Program-made: the position numbers and the translations under genes
DNA from: DASUBN01 sp036500225
GTDB lineage: Bacteria; Pseudomonadota; Gammaproteobacteria; Natronospirales; REEB76
NCBI GenBank assembly: GCA_036500225.1
Contig: DASYCJ010000058.1
Span: 29,817 to 93,816 of the forward strand
Reading direction: 5' to 3'
DNA: 64,000 nucleotides
Notes under the pieces: generated by a model
Databases searched by the model: none
Told to the model about the DNA's origin: nothing
The model's input: only the letters and a program-made list of their open reading frames with translations
Shown here: one piece after another, positions 61,057-64,000 of the stretch
Layout of the letters: every line of letters begins with the position of its first letter
Numbering within the stretch: position 1 is the first letter of the stretch

Positions 61057-62225
61057 GCCGTCACCTCATCCGCATCAGACTTCCACTTGCCGCTCTCGCG
61101 AGTCTCGCGGTCCACGCGCATCAACAGGCCGATGGCGGCACAACTCACGATCAGACTGCTTCCGCCGTAGCTCATGAGCGGCAGAGTCAAGCCCTTGGTG
61201 GGCAGCACGCCCATGTTCACACCCATATTGATGAAGGCCTGCAGACCGATCCAGATGCCGATGCCGAAGGCGAGATAGGCACCGAACAGCTGTTCGCGCT
61301 TGGCAGCCCGGCGCGCCAGGAGCAGCGCGCGCCAGGTGAGGGCAAGGTAGAGGCCGATGACCAGGGCTGAACCCAGGAGACCGAACTCTTCCGCGGTCAC
61401 CGCGAATACGAAATCTGTATGTGCTTCAGGCAGGTAGAAGAGCTTCTGCACGCTCTCACCCAGGCCTACGCCGAACCACTGGCCCTGGCCGATGGCGATG
61501 AGCGAATTGGTGAGTTGGAAGCCAGTATCAAAGGGATCCGCCCAGGGATGCAGGAATCCCGTGAGCCGCGCGAGACGATAGGGCGAGGCCAGCACTAGCC
61601 CCAAGGCCGCCAGGGCCGCGATACCGGCGCACAGGGCGAAGTCCTTGAGCCTCGCTCCGCCCAAGAACAACATGGCGAGCGCGGTGCAGGTGAGCACCAG
61701 GGTCGCGCCGAAGTCCGGTTCCACCAGCAGGAACAGGCCAGCGAAGCCGATGAGCGCCATGGGCTTCAGGAAACCCTTGATGCCGGAAGATAGCTCATCG
61801 CTGCGGCGCACGATGTAGCCCGCGAGATAGATGAAGATCAAGAGCCGCGCGGGCTCCGACACCTGCAGGCGGAACGGTCCCAGCACCACCCAACGCACGC
61901 TGCCGTTGATGTGCCGGCCGATGCCCGGGATCAAGACCATCATCAACAACGCGAAGGCCAGCATCAGCAGTAGATAGCCCGAGCGTTGCCACCAGGCCAG
62001 GGGCAAGAGGTACATCATCACGCCCGCGCCGGTGCCGGCGGTGGCGAAGATGAGTTGCCGCGTGAGGTAATAGAACGGGCTGCCACTGGTCTTGTCGGCC
62101 AATGAGATGGACGCGGACGCCACCATGATGAGGCCGATCACCAAAATTATCCCCGCCAGCACCAGCACCGAGCTGTCCAAGCCGCGGGCATCCGCGTCGC
62201 CGGCGATGCGCTTCATGTCACTCAC
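61053..62225 (-). CDS. ftsW: Lipid II polymerase FtsW
   Basis: SEDS-family septal peptidoglycan glycosyltransferase. 390 aa from a GTG at 62225 overlapping murD by eight bases; an ATG three codons later is also possible. About ten hydrophobic segments, with GIGRHINGSVRWVVLGPFRLQVSEPARL and EPDFGATLVLTCTALAMLFLGG (catalytic Asp region) and PLMSYGGSS near the C-terminus. Partner transpeptidase not in this window. Confidence 0.96.
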   Translation of the reverse strand: MSDMKRIAGDADARGLDSSVLVLAGIILVIGLIMVASASISLADKTSGSPFYYLTRQLIFATAGTGAGVMMYLLPLAWWQRSGYLLLMLAFALLMMVLIPGIGRHINGSVRWVVLGPFRLQVSEPARLLIFIYLAGYIVRRSDELSSGIKGFLKPMALIGFAGLFLLVEPDFGATLVLTCTALAMLFLGGARLKDFALCAGIAALAALGLVLASPYRLARLTGFLHPWADPFDTGFQLTNSLIAIGQGQWFGVGLGESVQKLFYLPEAHTDFVFAVTAEEFGLLGSALVIGLYLALTWRALLLARRAAKREQLFGAYLAFGIGIWIGLQAFINMGVNMGVLPTKGLTLPLMSYGGSSLIVSCAAIGLLMRVDRETRESGKWKSDADEVTA

Positions 62226-63567
62226 CGGCGAGCCTCCTGACCGCAGCTGCGAACACGCGGCCGCGATGTTCGAAGTTCTCGAACATGTCCAGGCTCGAAC
62301 AGGCGGGTGAGAGCAGCACCATGTCGCCGGCTTGGGCGAGGGAGGCCGCCGATTGCACCGCCGCCTCCATGTCCATCACCCGTTTGGTGGGCACGCGACC
62401 CGCCAAGACCGTCTCGATCCGCTCCGCGTCTTTCCCTAGGAGCATTACCGCGCGGGCCTTACCCGCGAGCGCATCCGCCAGCGGTGTGAAGTCCTGGCCC
62501 TTGCCATCGCCGCCGGCGATCAGCACCAGGGGCTGGCTCACGCCTTGCACCGCCGCGAGGGTGGCGCCGACGTTGGTGCCCTTGGAATCGTCATACCAGA
62601 CCACGTCCTTGAACGCAGCCACGAATTCCATTCGGTGCGGCAGGCCGCGGAACTCGCCCAGCTCCTGCAGCATGGCGTCGAGAGGCAGGCCCGCTGCTTC
62701 ACCGAGCGCCAGCGCCGCCAGAGCATTCGCCAGGTTGTGACGGCCCTGGATGCGCAGTACCGAGGCGGGGATGAGCTTCTCCGTGCCCTTCGCGAGCCAC
62801 TGTTCAGCGCCCTCGCCCACTACGCCGTAGTCGGTGCCCTGCGGGGCATCCAGCCCGAAACTCACGCGGCGCTTCGAGTCCAGCGCCATGTTACTTACCC
62901 ATGGGTCCTCACGGTTCACGACCGCAGTACGGCAGTGGCGGAAGATGCGCGCCTTGGCGGCGGCGTAGTCCTTCATACCTGCGTAGCGATCCATGTGATC
63001 CGGCGAGAGGTTCAACACCGCCGCCGCGATGCACGGCAAGGAATCGGTGATCTCCAGCTGGAAACTGGAGAGCTCCAGGACGTAAAGGTCCGGTTCATCT
63101 TTCTTGAGCAGATCCAGGGCCGGCGTACCCAGGTTGCCACCCACCCGCGCACGCTTTCCTGCGCGCTCCGCCATGAGACCCACCAGGGTGGTGACGGTGC
63201 TCTTGCCGTTGGCGCCGGTGATACCGATGACCGGTGCATGTGCGTAATGAGCGAAGAGTTCGATGTCACCCAAGACCGGCAGCCCCAGACTGCGTGCCTT
63301 GGCGATGAAAGGTGAAGTCACAGCCACACCCGGCGAAAGCACCAGGCGATCGGCGCGCTTCAGGGCGTCCTCGGAGAAGCCTCCCAGGAACACCGCTGCA
63401 TCCGGCAGGAGTTCGCGCAGGTCCGCGAGACCCGGCGGCCGCTCGCGGCTGTCGGTGATAGCGATCTCCTCTCCGTGTGCCGCGAGGAAACGCGCGCAGG
63501 ACAGCCCCGTCTTGCCGAGACCGACGATCAGCGTGCGGGTCCTGCGTTGTGGGGCGGCTAGACCCAT
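62218..63567 (-). CDS. murD: UDP-MurNAc-L-Ala-D-Glu ligase MurD
   Basis: 449 aa. N-terminal IVGLGKTGLSCARFLAAHG, then the ATP loop GITGANGKSTVTTLVG, LELSSFQLEITDSL, LSPDHMDRYAGM and DDSKGTNVGATLAAVQG. Adds D-Glu, which links it to cell-wall glutamate metabolism. Starts one base before the mraY stop region on the same strand; both ends fit the conserved mraY-murD-ftsW order. Confidence 0.96.
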   Translation of the reverse strand: MGLAAPQRRTRTLIVGLGKTGLSCARFLAAHGEEIAITDSRERPPGLADLRELLPDAAVFLGGFSEDALKRADRLVLSPGVAVTSPFIAKARSLGLPVLGDIELFAHYAHAPVIGITGANGKSTVTTLVGLMAERAGKRARVGGNLGTPALDLLKKDEPDLYVLELSSFQLEITDSLPCIAAAVLNLSPDHMDRYAGMKDYAAAKARIFRHCRTAVVNREDPWVSNMALDSKRRVSFGLDAPQGTDYGVVGEGAEQWLAKGTEKLIPASVLRIQGRHNLANALAALALGEAAGLPLDAMLQELGEFRGLPHRMEFVAAFKDVVWYDDSKGTNVGATLAAVQGVSQPLVLIAGGDGKGQDFTPLADALAGKARAVMLLGKDAERIETVLAGRVPTKRVMDMEAAVQSAASLAQAGDMVLLSPACSSLDMFENFEHRGRVFAAAVRRLAGE

Positions 63568-64000
63568 CTATCTCACCTTCAGGGTGGAGAGGCCCACCAG
63601 CACCAGGATCACGGTGATAATCCAGAAGCGCACGATCACACGTGGTTCCGGCCAGCCTTGCAGCTCGAAATGATGGTGCAACGGCGCCATGCGGAAGATG
63701 CGCTTGCCGGTGAGCTTGAAGGAGCCCACCTGCAGGATCACCGACACCGTCTCCATCACGAACACGCCACCCATGATGAAGAGCACGATCTCCTGACGCA
63801 CGATCACCGCGAGGGTGCCGAGGGACGCGCCGAGTGCCAGCGCGCCGACGTCGCCCATAAACACTTGCGCGGGATACGCGTTGAACCAGAGGAAGCCGAG
63901 ACCTGCGCCCACCAGTGCGCCGCAATACACCACCACCTCGCCCGCGCCGGGGAGATACGGTATCTGCAGGTAATGGGCGAAATTGAAGTTGCCGGAAGCG
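63568..64000 (-). CDS. mraY: Phospho-MurNAc-pentapeptide translocase MraY, 5' part outside window
   Basis: The C-terminal ~144 residues are visible and run off the right edge, starting ...GNFNFAHYLQIPYLPGAGEVVVYCGALVGAGLGFLWFNAYP in pieces. The MraY motifs FMGDVGALALGASLGTLAVI (with catalytic Asp) and RMAPLHHHFELQGWPEPRVIVRFW (the HHH motif) are present. Transfers phospho-MurNAc-pentapeptide to undecaprenyl phosphate, giving lipid I. Followed at once by murD. Confidence 0.97.
   Translation of the reverse strand, partial: ASGNFNFAHYLQIPYLPGAGEVVVYCGALVGAGLGFLWFNAYPAQVFMGDVGALALGASLGTLAVIVRQEIVLFIMGGVFVMETVSVILQVGSFKLTGKRIFRMAPLHHHFELQGWPEPRVIVRFWIITVILVLVGLSTLKVR

Noticed and set aside
1..64000. 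CRISPR arrays, tRNA/rRNA genes, insertion sequences, toxin-antitoxin pairs, prophage genes
   Set aside because: Looked for short regular repeats, cloverleaf-like TTCRA runs, transposase motifs and phage genes; none could be supported.

Overview
The window is GC-rich, densely packed bacterial chromosome with no rRNA, tRNA, CRISPR array, insertion sequence or prophage that I could see. The gene content and order point to a gammaproteobacterium, probably on the Xanthomonadales/Nevskiales side: mraY-murD-ftsW-murG-murC-ftsQ-ftsA-ftsZ-lpxC-dciA-M23 peptidase-secA-(Nudix/ThiE) on the minus strand, pilB-pilC-pilD-coaE-zapD-yacG on the plus strand, and an arginine cluster with the Xanthomonas/Bacteroides-type N-acylornithine carbamoyltransferase instead of ordinary argF.

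Region 1 (0.5-8.8 kb): a tightly coupled minus-strand operon argD-argF'-argB-argH-argG-(DUF1611-like P-loop protein)-argC, divergent from argR. Most junctions are 4-base overlaps. Two positions in argF' (Pro90 and Glu298) match the Bacteroides N-succinylornithine carbamoyltransferase rather than the Xanthomonas N-acetylornithine enzyme. No argA, argJ or argE is present. The uncharacterised P-loop protein overlaps its neighbours on both sides and is my best candidate for a missing first step, N-acylglutamate synthesis. I regard this as the most interesting system in the window.

Region 2 (8.8-18.9 kb): accessory genes. These are a two-domain NTF2-like secreted protein, a membrane GGEEF diguanylate cyclase with an I-site, YdeI-like and cupin proteins, a WYL regulator facing a tandem pair of secreted paralogues across a perfect inverted repeat, two tandem LysE/RhtB exporters, a phytase-like/esterase-like secreted protein, and two unidentified secreted proteins.

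Region 3 (18.9-30.9 kb): housekeeping genes. These are clpB with a sigma-32-type promoter, a ZIP metal transporter, a YheS-type ABC-F ATPase, pgeF, rluD, bamD, and the sucC-sucD-nadE operon, in which SucD carries a histone-like lysine-rich tail.

Region 4 (30.9-48.8 kb): the type IV pilus locus. It runs pilS-pilR, then pilA with a sigma-54 promoter, then an approximately 8.5 kb glycan module (two GT-C/TMTC-like membrane proteins, a polyprenyl-phosphate-type GT2, a GT4, a GT9 and a Wzx-type flippase), then pilB-pilC-pilD-coaE-zapD-yacG. The module looks like a pilin or surface glycosylation island inside the pilus cluster.

Region 5 (48.8-64 kb): Nudix/ThiE fusion, secA, M23 peptidase, dciA, lpxC and the division/cell-wall cluster, with mraY cut by the window end. 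ddlB and murB are missing from their common places in this cluster.

Every stretch between genes is shorter than about 300 bases; the ones with recognisable signals are listed. All family assignments come from reading the sequences and from memory of family motifs; no database search was run.
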